A stretch of DNA of 57,611 nt from Dermatophilaceae bacterium Soc4.6 (GCA_039889245.1 JAZGVH010000003.1:1-57611); one strand, 5' to 3'. Counted from the first letter of the stretch, positions 9,365 through 16,572 are shown. The notes: generated by a model from the sequence alone, not told the origin. Translations and numbers: made by a program.

Positions 9365-9574
9365 TCAAACCTGCTGGGTGATGGTCCCGTCGGGGTTGCG
9401 TCGCACCGTGGCGTCGGTGACGAACCGGCCGCTCGAGGCGGACCGGTTCACTGACCGGCTGTTCGACGTGCCCGAACCCACACGCTCGGTGGTGGTCTTG
9501 CCGGGCCACCGTGCGACGGTGGCTCGACTGACGAATCGACCGGTAGCGGCTGAGCGATTTACGGACCTGGCCAT
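9365..9574 (-). CDS. Small protein with two tandem GRFV repeats
   Basis: A 69-residue protein built from two ~30-residue copies of one unit: RSVNRSAATGRFVSRATVAR followed by WPGKTTTERV, then RSVNRSASSGRFVTDATVRR followed by NPDGTITQQV. The RSAxTGRFVxxATxxRxP pattern is known from many small uncharacterised actinobacterial proteins, usually as a single copy. The ATG follows GGAGGTGA, an excellent site. It is basic, without membrane segments, and may bind nucleic acid, though that is inference. The same RSASSGxFVT motif occurs at the N-terminus of the neighbouring RES antitoxin, suggesting a functional link. Confidence 0.75.
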   Translation of the reverse strand: MARSVNRSAATGRFVSRATVARWPGKTTTERVGSGTSNSRSVNRSASSGRFVTDATVRRNPDGTITQQV

Positions 9575-9754
9575 GGGTCACCTCCAAGGTGATCTTGACC
9601 TGTTGTTGACCTCAGCAGGGTGCTGGGCCAGCTACGCTCAACGTCGCTAGGCGCTGATCGAACAGGTCGGTTGGTGGTGGGGTTCGAGGCCAATCGGGCC
9701 CCACCACATGAGCGGTCGTTATGACCTCCCACGCTCTGCGTATAGGCGTCGCCG

Positions 9755-9916
9755 TCAGCCCTTCCCCCCAATCATCCTGGGATTTTTTGGCGCACTTCGG
9801 GCGGCAGAGGCCGCCACGATCCGGGCGGCCATCGCTCGGGGGACTCGTCGACGACGAGCCTTTGCCTCCCTGGTGCCCAGGGATGACGCCTCGATGGCCT
9901 TCTCGATGTCGGTCAT
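9755..9916 (-). CDS. 53-aa basic protein coupled to the sigma-like factor
   Basis: A short basic protein starting MTDIEKAIEASSLGTREAKA and continuing through an Arg/Ala-rich stretch to PKNPRMIGGKG. Its ATG overlaps the stop of the upstream sigma-like gene as ATGA, and AAGGAGAG lies at the right distance, so translation is very probably coupled. No family is recognised. Possibilities include a regulator of the sigma factor, although it has none of the features of classical anti-sigma proteins such as a zinc motif or membrane helix. Confidence 0.6.
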   Translation of the reverse strand: MTDIEKAIEASSLGTREAKARRRRVPRAMAARIVAASAARSAPKNPRMIGGKG

Positions 9917-10689
9917 GCGCTCTCCTTCCGACCCTCGACGAGTGTGCGACGGGCGTACTCGAGCGCCCGCTCGACTGCCTTGGGCGTGGTTCCCAACTGG
10001 TCGGCAGCTTCGACCTGGGTGTAGCCGTAGTAGTGGCACAGCACGAAGGCTCGGCGAGCCTTGTCGCTGCGCACGTTGCGCAGGGCGTTCGAAGTCATCA
10101 TGGAGAGCATCACGTCGTCTTCGACGGGGGTGAGACGCTGACTCAGCTGCACCTCAGCGAGATCGATGCTGCCCCGATGGCTCTCGACACTGGTCAGCCA
10201 AGGCCGGTAGACGTCAGGGAACCGCAAGATGCACTGGCCGACGAAGAACGTAGTCAGTGAGGCCCCCTTCTCCGGATCCCACCGGCCAGCCCGGAGGACC
10301 TCATCTCGGAAGTACCCGAGAGCTCGGGTGACGGTCTCACCGGCGATCGACTCGATCTCGTCTGAAGTGAGCGCCCCCTCGGGTGCCCGCTTCACCGGAC
10401 GCTTCTTCTGCGCGCACTTGTCGTAGATGGTGCCCTTGCGTATCCACGAGCAGAGGACGTCGACCCCGTAGCGAGCGAGCTCCTCGGCGGTCAGCTGCCA
10501 CTCTCGCCCTCCGTAGCCAGCAGCCTGCAGATCGGCCACGAGGTTGGCGTCAGCCAGCAGCCGATCGACACGCTCAGCCTTCTGCAACTTATCTACCGTG
10601 TCGAAAACGGCGGCCGTCGTCTCCGGTTGTAGGCGTGAGGCAGCGCCAGGCGGCGGGGGCTGCGCCCCCGGGGCCTCACTACTGCTCAT
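9913..10689 (-). CDS. Sigma-70 family-like RNA polymerase sigma factor
   Basis: A 258-residue protein with a divergent sigma organisation. The N-terminal ~110 residues are helical and not assigned. A region-2-like block reads RWDPEKGASLTTFFVGQCILRFPDVYRPW, where the WDP.KGASL.TFF pattern is typical of sigma region 2.2-2.4. The C-terminal helix-turn-helix ARRAFVLCHYYGYTQVEAAD, then QLGTTPKAVERALEYARR, matches sigma region 4. The start ATG at 10689 has AGGAG almost touching it and AGAGG further back. It is the first gene of a two-gene unit with the 53-aa protein. Closest known type: actinobacterial phage/plasmid-borne sigma-like factors. Target promoters cannot be read from the window. Confidence 0.65.
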   Translation of the reverse strand: MSSSEAPGAQPPPPGAASRLQPETTAAVFDTVDKLQKAERVDRLLADANLVADLQAAGYGGREWQLTAEELARYGVDVLCSWIRKGTIYDKCAQKKRPVKRAPEGALTSDEIESIAGETVTRALGYFRDEVLRAGRWDPEKGASLTTFFVGQCILRFPDVYRPWLTSVESHRGSIDLAEVQLSQRLTPVEDDVMLSMMTSNALRNVRSDKARRAFVLCHYYGYTQVEAADQLGTTPKAVERALEYARRTLVEGRKESA

Positions 10690-11062
10690 CTCCTGCGCCT
10701 CTCACTAACAATGGAGTGTTCGGCCCTGTGGCCTCCGACTCGTTCCTCGTCCTCAACCACAAAACCGGACGCTCCTTCGTAGGGCGTCCCGAGGCCGCTT
10801 CCCCCCAACTCTTGCTGAAGTTTTTTTCGTAACCCCCTGACCTGCACAAACGTCGACGTCGGGCTCACTTCACAGGTTAGGTCACGGTGGCGACACCCCA
10901 TCCCGTCATCCACAGGGCCAGCGCCACTGGTGCCCTGGCAGGCACCGTAGAACCTGGTCCTACTTGGTGTCGTGGTCTGGCTCCGGGACACTGTCTGTGG
11001 CGGCCTCTACCCTCGAAACCGAGAGCGGGGACAGGTCTGCTCACCGGGCCGGAGGACCATAG
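10690..11062. other. Divergent intergenic region between sigma-like gene and unknown gene
   Basis: The two flanking genes are transcribed away from each other, so both promoters should lie here. A run of seven T follows GAAG near 10819-10829, making this the most AT-rich spot. I could not define a convincing -10/-35 pair, and no coding frame in it is believable. Confidence 0.35.
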
Positions 11063-11809
11063 ATGTTCGACCACGACCGAGACTTCCCACGGGCCTACAC
11101 AGTGCCTGGGATCGCACACAAGGACGCCAGTACGCGGGGGGTCCAGTGGGCGTTGAAGCAGGCCCAGGCGCTCGGCTCGACGGTGTCGCTCTATGCGCCG
11201 GGGAAGCAAAATCTCCGGCGCGTGGCTGAGGAGCACCCAGCGGTGCACGCCCTGATACAGCGCGGCGTTCAGGTCACGACATGGAGGAACGCCAGCCCAG
11301 GCGGCGGTGTAGTCGTCGCACTCTGGCCAGACGAGAAGCATCTTCTTGCGGCCGATGAGAGCGGCTCGACTCGGGCACTGGTGGCGGTCACGTGGAACGC
11401 GCGGGAGACGTTGGAGTGGGCGCGCGCGAAAGACGCGGAGCCCTTGGGCGGTCCCAGCCCTGACATCAGTCCAACAGCGCCTCTGGATCCCGTGGTGGCT
11501 GCGGCAGTCGACGGGCTCGGCATCCTCGTGGGGCAGCACAAGACTGCCGATCAGCGGTACCGGGCAGCCATGGCAAAGGGCCTAGCCATGCTCCGCGACG
11601 CCGGCTATGTCCTCGATCCGAGCGCTGTGCACACACATGCCATTGGGCATGGCTGGCGGGCCAGCAATGCTGAGCAGCTTCGAGAGGTCACCACCCGCAT
11701 CAACGAGGGTCGAGTCATCAAGGGCATGAAGTCGGCACCCCTTCAAGACGACGCACTGGTCAACTGGCGTCAGCGCGCGGCCCAGGGTTCAGCGCCGGAT
11801 GAAGGATGA
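11063..11809 (+). CDS. Conserved-looking protein of unknown function
   Basis: A 248-residue soluble protein. The ATG follows CGGAGGACC at good spacing. The first ~110 residues alternate strands and helices (TVSLYAPGKQNLRRV, GVQVTTWRNASPGGGVVVALWP, RALVAVTWNARETLEWARA), consistent with a Rossmann-like or nuclease-type alpha/beta domain. The second part, from DPVVAAAVDGLGILVGQHKTA, is helical. I recognise no catalytic motif and assign no function. Its stop overlaps an ATG (ATGA) that opens a following frame, now truncated near the resolvase gene. Confidence 0.65.
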   Translation: MFDHDRDFPRAYTVPGIAHKDASTRGVQWALKQAQALGSTVSLYAPGKQNLRRVAEEHPAVHALIQRGVQVTTWRNASPGGGVVVALWPDEKHLLAADESGSTRALVAVTWNARETLEWARAKDAEPLGGPSPDISPTAPLDPVVAAAVDGLGILVGQHKTADQRYRAAMAKGLAMLRDAGYVLDPSAVHTHAIGHGWRASNAEQLREVTTRINEGRVIKGMKSAPLQDDALVNWRQRAAQGSAPDEG

Positions 11810-12090
11810 CCATCCCGGACACCACCGCGCAGCCGCACCCCTTGTATTCCACCGACTCAAGCGAGGAAGGCTTTCGGAGCCAGTGGGGCTTTCGCCTCTT
11901 TCGCCAACGATCGTTTACGAGACACCCAGGCGAATGTCGGGAGCCACGCATGAGCCACCGTCTCGCAACCCGTGTCCGTGAACTACGTCAAGCGAGGTAC
12001 GTTTGTGATACGGTCCGGGGGTGGCACTCGTCGGATATGCCCGGGTCAGCACCCGCGACCAGCATCCGGAGGCGCAGCTCGACGCCTTAA
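11806..12090 (+). pseudogene. Truncated gene coupled to the upstream unknown gene
   Basis: The ATG at 11806 overlaps the stop of the upstream gene, a coupling arrangement, and the first ~45 residues (MTIPDTTAQPHPLYSTDSSE and on) look like real coding sequence. From about 11950 onward the frame enters the resolvase 5' region and its sequence becomes Arg-rich nonsense overlapping the resolvase gene. I read it as the 5' stub of a second operon gene, cut off by insertion of the resolvase-bearing segment. It could instead be an unrelated short frame. Confidence 0.35.
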
Positions 12091-12608
12091 GCGCGGCAGG
12101 GTGCGGACGGACGTTCACCGACCACGCGTCGGGCACGCTGGCCCGCCGCCCGGCACTGGATGAGGCGCTGGCCTACCTGCGCTCCGGGGACGCGCTGGTG
12201 GTCACCAAGCTGGACCGGCTGGGCCGGTCGGTGCGCAACCTCAAGGAGGTGGCTGATGACCTGCAGTCCCGCGACGTCGCGCTGAGGGCGCTGAGCCAGG
12301 GCATCGACACCGCCACCCCGGGCGGCCGGCTGTTCTTCCACATGCTCGCAGCGATCGCGGAGTTCGAGCACGACCTGATCGTGGAACGCACCGTCGACGG
12401 GCTCGCCGCCGCCCGGGCCCGCGGCCGCAAGGGCGGCCCGAAGTTCAAGATGACCCCGACCCGGATCGCGCAGGCCCGGGCGATGTACGACGCCGGCGAG
12501 CACACCGTCCAGCAGATCGCCGACACGTTCGGAGTGTCCCGACCGACCATCTACCGGCACCTCACCACCACCGCGGATCAACTCGGCCGCTCGACAACAA
12601 TTCAGTAG
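12021..12608 (+). CDS. Serine recombinase (resolvase/invertase)
   Basis: A complete 195-residue small serine recombinase of the Tn3 resolvase/Pin type. GYARVST carries the nucleophile S10. LVVTKLDRLGRSVRNL and the GIDTATPGGRLFFHMLAAIAEFEHDLIVERT block follow, then the linker GRKGGP and a C-terminal Hin-type helix-turn-helix (HTVQQIADTFGVSRPTIYRHL). It starts at GTG 12021. It catalyses cointegrate resolution or inversion at a res-type site. I could not delimit such a site with confidence in the 70 bp upstream. It stands alone, without a Tn3 transposase, at the edge of a mosaic region, so it may be the remnant of a transposon or a plasmid multimer-resolution gene. Confidence 0.9.
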   Translation: MALVGYARVSTRDQHPEAQLDALSAAGCGRTFTDHASGTLARRPALDEALAYLRSGDALVVTKLDRLGRSVRNLKEVADDLQSRDVALRALSQGIDTATPGGRLFFHMLAAIAEFEHDLIVERTVDGLAAARARGRKGGPKFKMTPTRIAQARAMYDAGEHTVQQIADTFGVSRPTIYRHLTTTADQLGRSTTIQ

Positions 12609-12789
12609 GTTTCCACCCAGCTAACGCTCGACGAGCGTCAGCCTATGACCCACGAGGTCCGTCATTTTTGGATGCGTTCGCGATACGGCTCCGGTAATGG
12701 CACTTAGTGATGTCGATCCGACAGGCGCGACTAGCACAAGAGGCGAAACTGAACGCCCTGACAAGGCCTGCGTAAATGTTGGATCAAGT

Positions 12790-13128
12790 TTATCTGATAT
12801 TCACGGAATAGCCTTGAGAGCGCAGTCCCTCAATAATGGATTCATTATTGAACCCGGCAAAATAGTGGCGAGCATCTCGACGAGTCACAATTTCTATTCC
12901 TGCCGACCAGATAAGAAACCCACCGCCGCCATAAGATATGGATCGAATGTCTTCCCGATGGATAACTGCTCCCCGAAAGATAAGCCCTAGGCCGAAACCA
13001 GGTCGAAACTGAAGTTGATCACGCGTAACCGTTAAACGAACAAGCGGCCCGCTGAATTTTATTCCTCGCTTGAACCAGCTGCCCACGAACGTGAGGGCTG
13101 GCTGGTTTCTGGGAGATTCCGAGGTCAT
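12790..13128 (-). CDS. Putative immunity protein for the orphan RHS tip (PH-like)
   Basis: A 112-residue protein with lower GC than its surroundings. Alternating strands LTVTRDQLQFRPG, GLIFRGAVIHREDIRSISY and FLIWSAGIEIVTRRDARHYF, with a final helix (NNESIIEGLRSQGY), resemble bacterial PH/GRAM-like domains. The ATG overlaps the stop of the orphan RHS tip frame as ATGA, the standard toxin-then-immunity arrangement. No signal peptide, so it would act in the cytoplasm or at the inner membrane face. The immunity role is inferred from position. The family assignment is only fold-level. Confidence 0.6.
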   Translation of the reverse strand: MTSESPRNQPALTFVGSWFKRGIKFSGPLVRLTVTRDQLQFRPGFGLGLIFRGAVIHREDIRSISYGGGGFLIWSAGIEIVTRRDARHYFAGFNNESIIEGLRSQGYSVNIR

Positions 13129-13655
13129 CGCACGAACTGCCTTCGAACGTATTGTTTGACCGCATCGAACAGGTTGAATTTTACATCGGTCCCGGTTTTT
13201 GTGTTACTGATTCCTCCATGAATCTCCGCCGGCAGCGGCCCGATACTGACGCCAACTCCAAAGTCGGCGCCGTAGGCAAAATTATTCGGTGCGCCTTGTG
13301 CCGACCCCCCAAACAGTTGAGCTCCTGCCGATATCACTCTATACACAGGAACGGAGCCTCCACCATAGGCGAACGGACCACCCAACTGACAAATTTGGTT
13401 AACATTACTGAGCTGCTGCGACAGGCTGACGCCAAACGTGGGCGTCTGCACCATATCGCCTGGCCCGGCTGACGTTTCAGCGGTACCCAGTTCAACGTCG
13501 CCTGTCTGCAGGTCGAAGGCGACCACGCCACAATAACTGTAGTCAAAACCCGCGAAAACTCCCAGATTAAGGTTCACGCAGTTTCCAACCGAAATGGCGC
13601 CACTTGGGTCTGACAGGCTGATGGGGTTGCCATTCGCGTAACTATAGCGGGCGCC
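13125..13655 (-). pseudogene. Orphan RHS C-terminal tip (toxin domain without its RHS body)
   Basis: Reading down from about 13655, the frame encodes ARYSYANGNPISLSDPSG, the conserved junction that ends the RHS core. A ~160-residue tip follows: cysteine-containing, Gly-rich strands such as VNLNLGVFAGFDYSYCGVVA and FGVGVSIGPLPAEIHGGISN, ending KQYVRRQF. The tip looks like a beta-rich, possibly membrane-acting domain and is distinctly less GC-rich than its neighbours. Everything upstream of the core junction (YD repeats, signal peptide) is missing, replaced by unrelated sequence. Without the body it should not be exported; it may be a reservoir for recombination into a full RHS gene. The first in-frame start is GTG 13577, which would give a 150-residue cytoplasmic product. 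Confidence 0.7.
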
Positions 13656-13936
13656 GGTGAGGCCAGCGAAGGATGGTCCCGACGACCACGGTGAGGGCGA
13701 ACGACCACCCCAGCATGTCGTCCCACGGTCGAAGGACGCTCACGTTCAGGAAGACGGTCACGTACGCGACCGCCCCTACCGTCTCCAGCCATGGGGCGTA
13801 CCGGCCGACGAGCCGCAGGATCGGGTGGGCTCGGCGGTGGTGGTGGTCACCGTTGTCGGTGTCCCTCTGGATGATGGCGTTGGCCTCCGCGATCCGGGCG
13901 ACGGCGCCGCTGCGGGAGTACGCCGTGCAGCGGTCA
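13642..13936 (-). pseudogene. Fragment of a small membrane protein
   Basis: Between the integrase 3' end and the orphan RHS tip, one minus-strand frame encodes AVARIAEANAIIQRDTDNG and a His/Arg-rich stretch. Two hydrophobic segments follow (LETVGAVAYVTVFLNVSVL and MLGWSFALTVVVGTILRW), ending where the RHS-like sequence begins. No ATG or GTG lies in this frame between the integrase stop and the second segment. It therefore looks like the C-terminal part of a membrane protein trapped between two junctions. Confidence 0.35.
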
Positions 13937-15061
13937 CAGGCCCAAGCCTGTCGCGGCGTTGTCGGTCCAGGCGTTGTGGATGCGGACGTAGCCGCCGATG
14001 GTGGCGAGGGAGCGGTGTCGGGTTTGGTGGGCGATGGCGCGGTCGGAGGATCCACGTAGGTGCGCGTAGGTGACGAATCCGGCGCGCAGGCTGTGCGCGC
14101 TGTAGTCGGTGGCGTCGAGCCCGGCCCGGGTGATCGCGGCCTGGACGAGGGTGTTGATGGACTCCGGGTGCAGCGCCCGGCCGGTGGCCTTGTTGGCCCT
14201 GCCGACCCCTTGGAACACCGGACCGGTGTGGATGCCAGCGAGGTGAAGCCAGGTCTGCAGGGCGGTGACGGGGCAGCGGTCAGGGTTACCGCTGCGCGGG
14301 AGGACTGCTAGTTCGGCCTCTGTGCCGTGGGGGTTGGTCTTCGACCGGGGCAGGGCCAGGACCAGTCCGTGGGGGTGGTCGGTGACGTCCTCGACCCTCA
14401 GCGCGGCGAGCTCGCTGCGCCGCAGCGCCGCGACGAACCCGACCAGGAGCAGAGCCCGGTCGCGGGCGCCGGCGAGGTCGGGCTCAGGGGAGCGGCCACG
14501 GGTCTTCCAGACCCGGGTGGTCGGGCACGCGGTCAGGACGTCGAACAGCTCGGGCGGCATCAAGGGGCTGGACTGCTCGGGTGGGGCGCCGTGGGTGCGG
14601 CGGATCCCTTCCCAGACGGCGACGACTCGGGCGTTCGCGGTCGGGTCGGGCAGGTCGCGCAGCTGGTGGACGAACTTCATTGCCGACAGTCGCCGCGACA
14701 TCGTCCCGACCTTCGCGCCGGCTCCGGCTAGCGCCGTCAGGTACCCGGTGATCGTCGACGCCGCCGCGGGCAGCGGGTCCCGGTCATGCCCGGTGCACCA
14801 GGTGGTGAACTCGGCCCAGTCGGAGCGGTACCCGCGCAGGGTGTTCGCAGCTCGGGCTGCCTCGACGTACCCGACCTCCGCCTCGCTGAGTGGGACCTCG
14901 CCGAGCAAGGCGGCCGCGTCCGTCTCCTCGAGCCCGACCATGCCGCCCGATCCCGACGCCCCACCAGCCAACAGGTCGCCCGTGACGGCGGCGTCTGCGC
15001 CGTCCGGCTCAGGGTGGGTCACCGGCACATCGTAGGCGCTATCACACGGGATTCCGGTCAT
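13934..15061 (-). CDS. Tyrosine recombinase (phage-type integrase)
   Basis: About 375 residues with the start taken at the ATG at 15061, since sequence further upstream belongs to an IS110 remnant in shifted frames. An alternative ATG lies at 14941. The SAM-like N-terminal core-binding domain is seen in NTLRGYRSDWAEFTTWC and the segment around KFVHQLRDLPDPT. The catalytic domain has the first Arg in ALRRSELAAL, then HSLR (about H323/R326), H349 and the nucleophile Tyr in GGYVRIH (about Y358). All catalytic positions are present. It could integrate or excise a mobile segment. No attachment site pair could be identified. A long inverted repeat covers its start codon and may control it. Confidence 0.85.
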   Translation of the reverse strand: MTGIPCDSAYDVPVTHPEPDGADAAVTGDLLAGGASGSGGMVGLEETDAAALLGEVPLSEAEVGYVEAARAANTLRGYRSDWAEFTTWCTGHDRDPLPAAASTITGYLTALAGAGAKVGTMSRRLSAMKFVHQLRDLPDPTANARVVAVWEGIRRTHGAPPEQSSPLMPPELFDVLTACPTTRVWKTRGRSPEPDLAGARDRALLLVGFVAALRRSELAALRVEDVTDHPHGLVLALPRSKTNPHGTEAELAVLPRSGNPDRCPVTALQTWLHLAGIHTGPVFQGVGRANKATGRALHPESINTLVQAAITRAGLDATDYSAHSLRAGFVTYAHLRGSSDRAIAHQTRHRSLATIGGYVRIHNAWTDNAATGLGL

Positions 15062-15075
15062 TATCCCGTGTGATA
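15040..15075. promoter_or_regulatory. 13-bp inverted repeat over the integrase start codon
   Basis: TATCACACGGGAT at 15040-15052 and its perfect complement ATCCCGTGTGATA at 15063-15075 are separated by 10 bases that contain the integrase ATG (minus strand, 15061-15059). A 36-bp site of this symmetry is most easily read as an operator for a dimeric repressor or a recombinase-binding site. In RNA it would also fold into a hairpin hiding the start codon. Confidence 0.6.
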
Positions 15076-15460
15076 AGAGGGTCATGAACAGCATGCCCGA
15101 CTCGATCAGCCGCGTGGGCCATCTCGAAAATCGTCTTGTCGAGCCAGGCCCGCCGCGAGGTCGCCAGCAGCACGTTGTCCAGCGTGGCGTCGTACGCGGC
15201 CTGGAGCCCGGGCAGCTCGAACCGCTGCTGGGCCAGCACTGCTCGTGGGCGCCGATCCAGGCTGTCCCGCCCGACCATAGGATGCCCTGGCGAAGCAGGC
15301 GCTTGGAGGTGCGGTGCCAGCCGCGCATCAGGTCGGCGCGCACGTCCTCCCGCACGCGTACCAGGTCACGGGCGGCTTCCTGGGCCAGCGACGGGACCGT
15401 GACCGCCGTGATCTCCCCAAGCGCAGCAACCGGGCCAGCAGCAGCGCATCCCGCGCGTCG

Positions 15461-15468
15461 GTCTTGAC
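15461..15468. repeat. Target site duplication, left copy (GTCTTGAC)
   Basis: Eight bases immediately outside the left 24-bp terminal repeat. They are identical to 16565-16572 outside the right terminal repeat and are present once in the reconstructed IS110 gene. Confidence 0.85.
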
Positions 15469-15632
15469 GGCTCTTGGGACCTGAGGTGGGAGAGGCACCC
15501 GTCGGAGCGCAGGGCAAGACTCTCGGTGTAGGGAGTGACCAGGATCTGAACCCCGAGGACGATGACCAGGCCCACGCCGTCCTGTATGCGCCGCCCGGCC
15601 GAGTTTGGACTTTAGCTCGACACACGTTCTCT

Positions 15633-15746
15633 GGCGGTACGTTGAGGAGATGTCTGATCACCTTGACGGTCGGCATTCAGCGTCGCTGCGACGGCGGCGA
15701 TGTCGTGAGGGCGGTACGTTGAGGAGATGTCTGATCACCTTGACGG
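15633..15746. repeat. Two 37-bp direct repeats spanning the phosphotransferase start
   Basis: Positions 15633-15669 and 15710-15746 are identical over 37 bases. Both contain a TTGAGGAG ribosome binding site and an ATGTCTGATCACC start. The spacing is 77 bp, so the first copy opens a different, short frame. Only the second copy (ATG at 15727) reads into the phosphotransferase. The upstream copy would give a decoy start on the same transcript. Confidence 0.8.
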
Positions 15747-16437
15747 GGGGTATCGGAGTGCGGCGCGGCGACACGGCGACTTCGTCCATCGTGGGGCCAC
15801 CTCGCCTTACGCGGTCGAGCTGCTGGGTTTCCTGACGGCCCACGAATGGCCCTACAGCCCGGCCCTGATCTCCAACACGGCACAAGCCTCCGTGCTGGCC
15901 TACCTGGACGGCACGGCGGCCATCACCCCCGAGCAGCGCGTCGCAGCATCCGAAGATGCGGCCCTGGCCTCGATCGCTCGGATCGTGCGCGAGCTGCACG
16001 ACCTCACTGCCGGGACCGGGCTTGCGAGGGGCGGTGAGGTCGCCTGCCACAACGACCTCGATCCGCGCAACACGATCTACGACTGCAACGACAACCTCTT
16101 GGTTCCGGTCGGGCTCATCGACTGGGACCTGGCCAGCCCCGGGAGGCGGGTGCACGATCTCGCTCACCTCTGCTGGACCTTCACGGGGATCAACCCCACT
16201 GCGGATCCCGACCTCGTCAGGCACCGGCTCCACGTCTGCACAGAGGCCTACGGATGGACCGGAACGCAAGACGAAGTCGTCAGCGCCATGCTGTGGTGGC
16301 AGGACCGCTGCCACCAAGGCATCCGCGCCGAAGCCGACGCCGGCGACCGCGCGATGCAGGCCTTGGTCGTCGACGGCGTCATGGACGCTGTCCGCCGTGA
16401 CTACGACTGGACCCTCAAGTACCTCCGTCCCCGGTGA
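15727..16437 (+). CDS. APH/choline-kinase-like phosphotransferase
   Basis: A 236-residue member of the aminoglycoside phosphotransferase-like kinase superfamily. The catalytic loop is CHNDLDPRN (about H108, D110, N115) and the metal-binding DFG-equivalent is LIDWDLASPGRRVHDLAH (D132 or D134). The Brenner-type HxDxxxxN pattern is complete. The N-terminal lobe is short (RRHGDFVHRGATSPYAVELLGFL), without an obvious P-loop lysine motif, similar to short uncharacterised actinobacterial APH-family proteins rather than known resistance enzymes. The substrate is unknown; resistance should not be assumed. GAGGAG lies just before the ATG. It is the only clear gene inside the ISL3-like element. Confidence 0.8.
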   Translation: MSDHLDGGYRSAARRHGDFVHRGATSPYAVELLGFLTAHEWPYSPALISNTAQASVLAYLDGTAAITPEQRVAASEDAALASIARIVRELHDLTAGTGLARGGEVACHNDLDPRNTIYDCNDNLLVPVGLIDWDLASPGRRVHDLAHLCWTFTGINPTADPDLVRHRLHVCTEAYGWTGTQDEVVSAMLWWQDRCHQGIRAEADAGDRAMQALVVDGVMDAVRRDYDWTLKYLRPR

Positions 16438-16463
16438 TCGGCGAGGTCCCCGGAACGTCCTTG

Positions 16464-16489
16464 GGGGCGGCAGGTTTTGTTGTCGCCCC
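16464..16489 (+). terminator. Hairpin downstream of the phosphotransferase
   Basis: GGGGCGGCA pairs with TGTCGCCCC (one G-T wobble) around the loop GGTTTTGT, 27 bases after the stop codon. There is no strong T-run, so termination may be incomplete. Confidence 0.45.
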
Positions 16490-16564
16490 TGATCCTTGCG
16501 GACTCTGACGGCCTTCGTAGCGCTTGGCGTGTCCCCCCGGCTCCCACCTCAGGTCCCAAGAGCC

Positions 16565-16572
16565 GTCTTGAC
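16565..16572. repeat. Target site duplication, right copy (GTCTTGAC)
   Basis: Right-hand partner of 15461-15468. The IS110 reading frame continues from here into the N-terminal half. Confidence 0.85.

Larger units (their letters stand above)
15469..16564. mobile_element. 1096-bp passenger-only element with ISL3-like ends
   Basis: The ends are perfect 24-bp inverted repeats (15469-15492 and 16541-16564), each beginning GGCTCTTGGGACC. They are flanked by an exact 8-bp direct repeat GTCTTGAC (15461-15468 and 16565-16572). Removing the element and one repeat restores the IS110 coding sequence across GDRVKTDARDAL, which proves insertion. ISL3-family elements have ends starting GGYTCTT and make 8-bp duplications, so an ISL3-type transposase is the likely mover. 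None is encoded inside. The interior holds a phosphotransferase gene, a 37-bp duplication before it and a hairpin after it. The architecture is that of a transporter-IS or MITE-like unit mobilised in trans. Confidence 0.85.

Noticed and set aside
12008-12712. Similar strings GATACGG..TCCGG..TGGCACT before and after the resolvase gene
   Set aside because: Only a partial match with gaps, no clean direct or inverted repeat, so I do not call them transposon ends or res sites.
12697-12990. 97-codon plus-strand frame after the resolvase
   Set aside because: Lies antisense to the better-supported 112-aa immunity gene, which is coupled to the RHS tip.
15062-15676. N-terminal extension of the integrase frame to a 580-aa protein
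   Set aside because: The extension reads through frame-shifted IS110 transposase text and part of the inserted element, so it is not integrase sequence.
15727-16437. Calling the phosphotransferase an aminoglycoside resistance gene
   Set aside because: Only superfamily motifs are visible; substrate residues of known resistance enzymes cannot be recognised.
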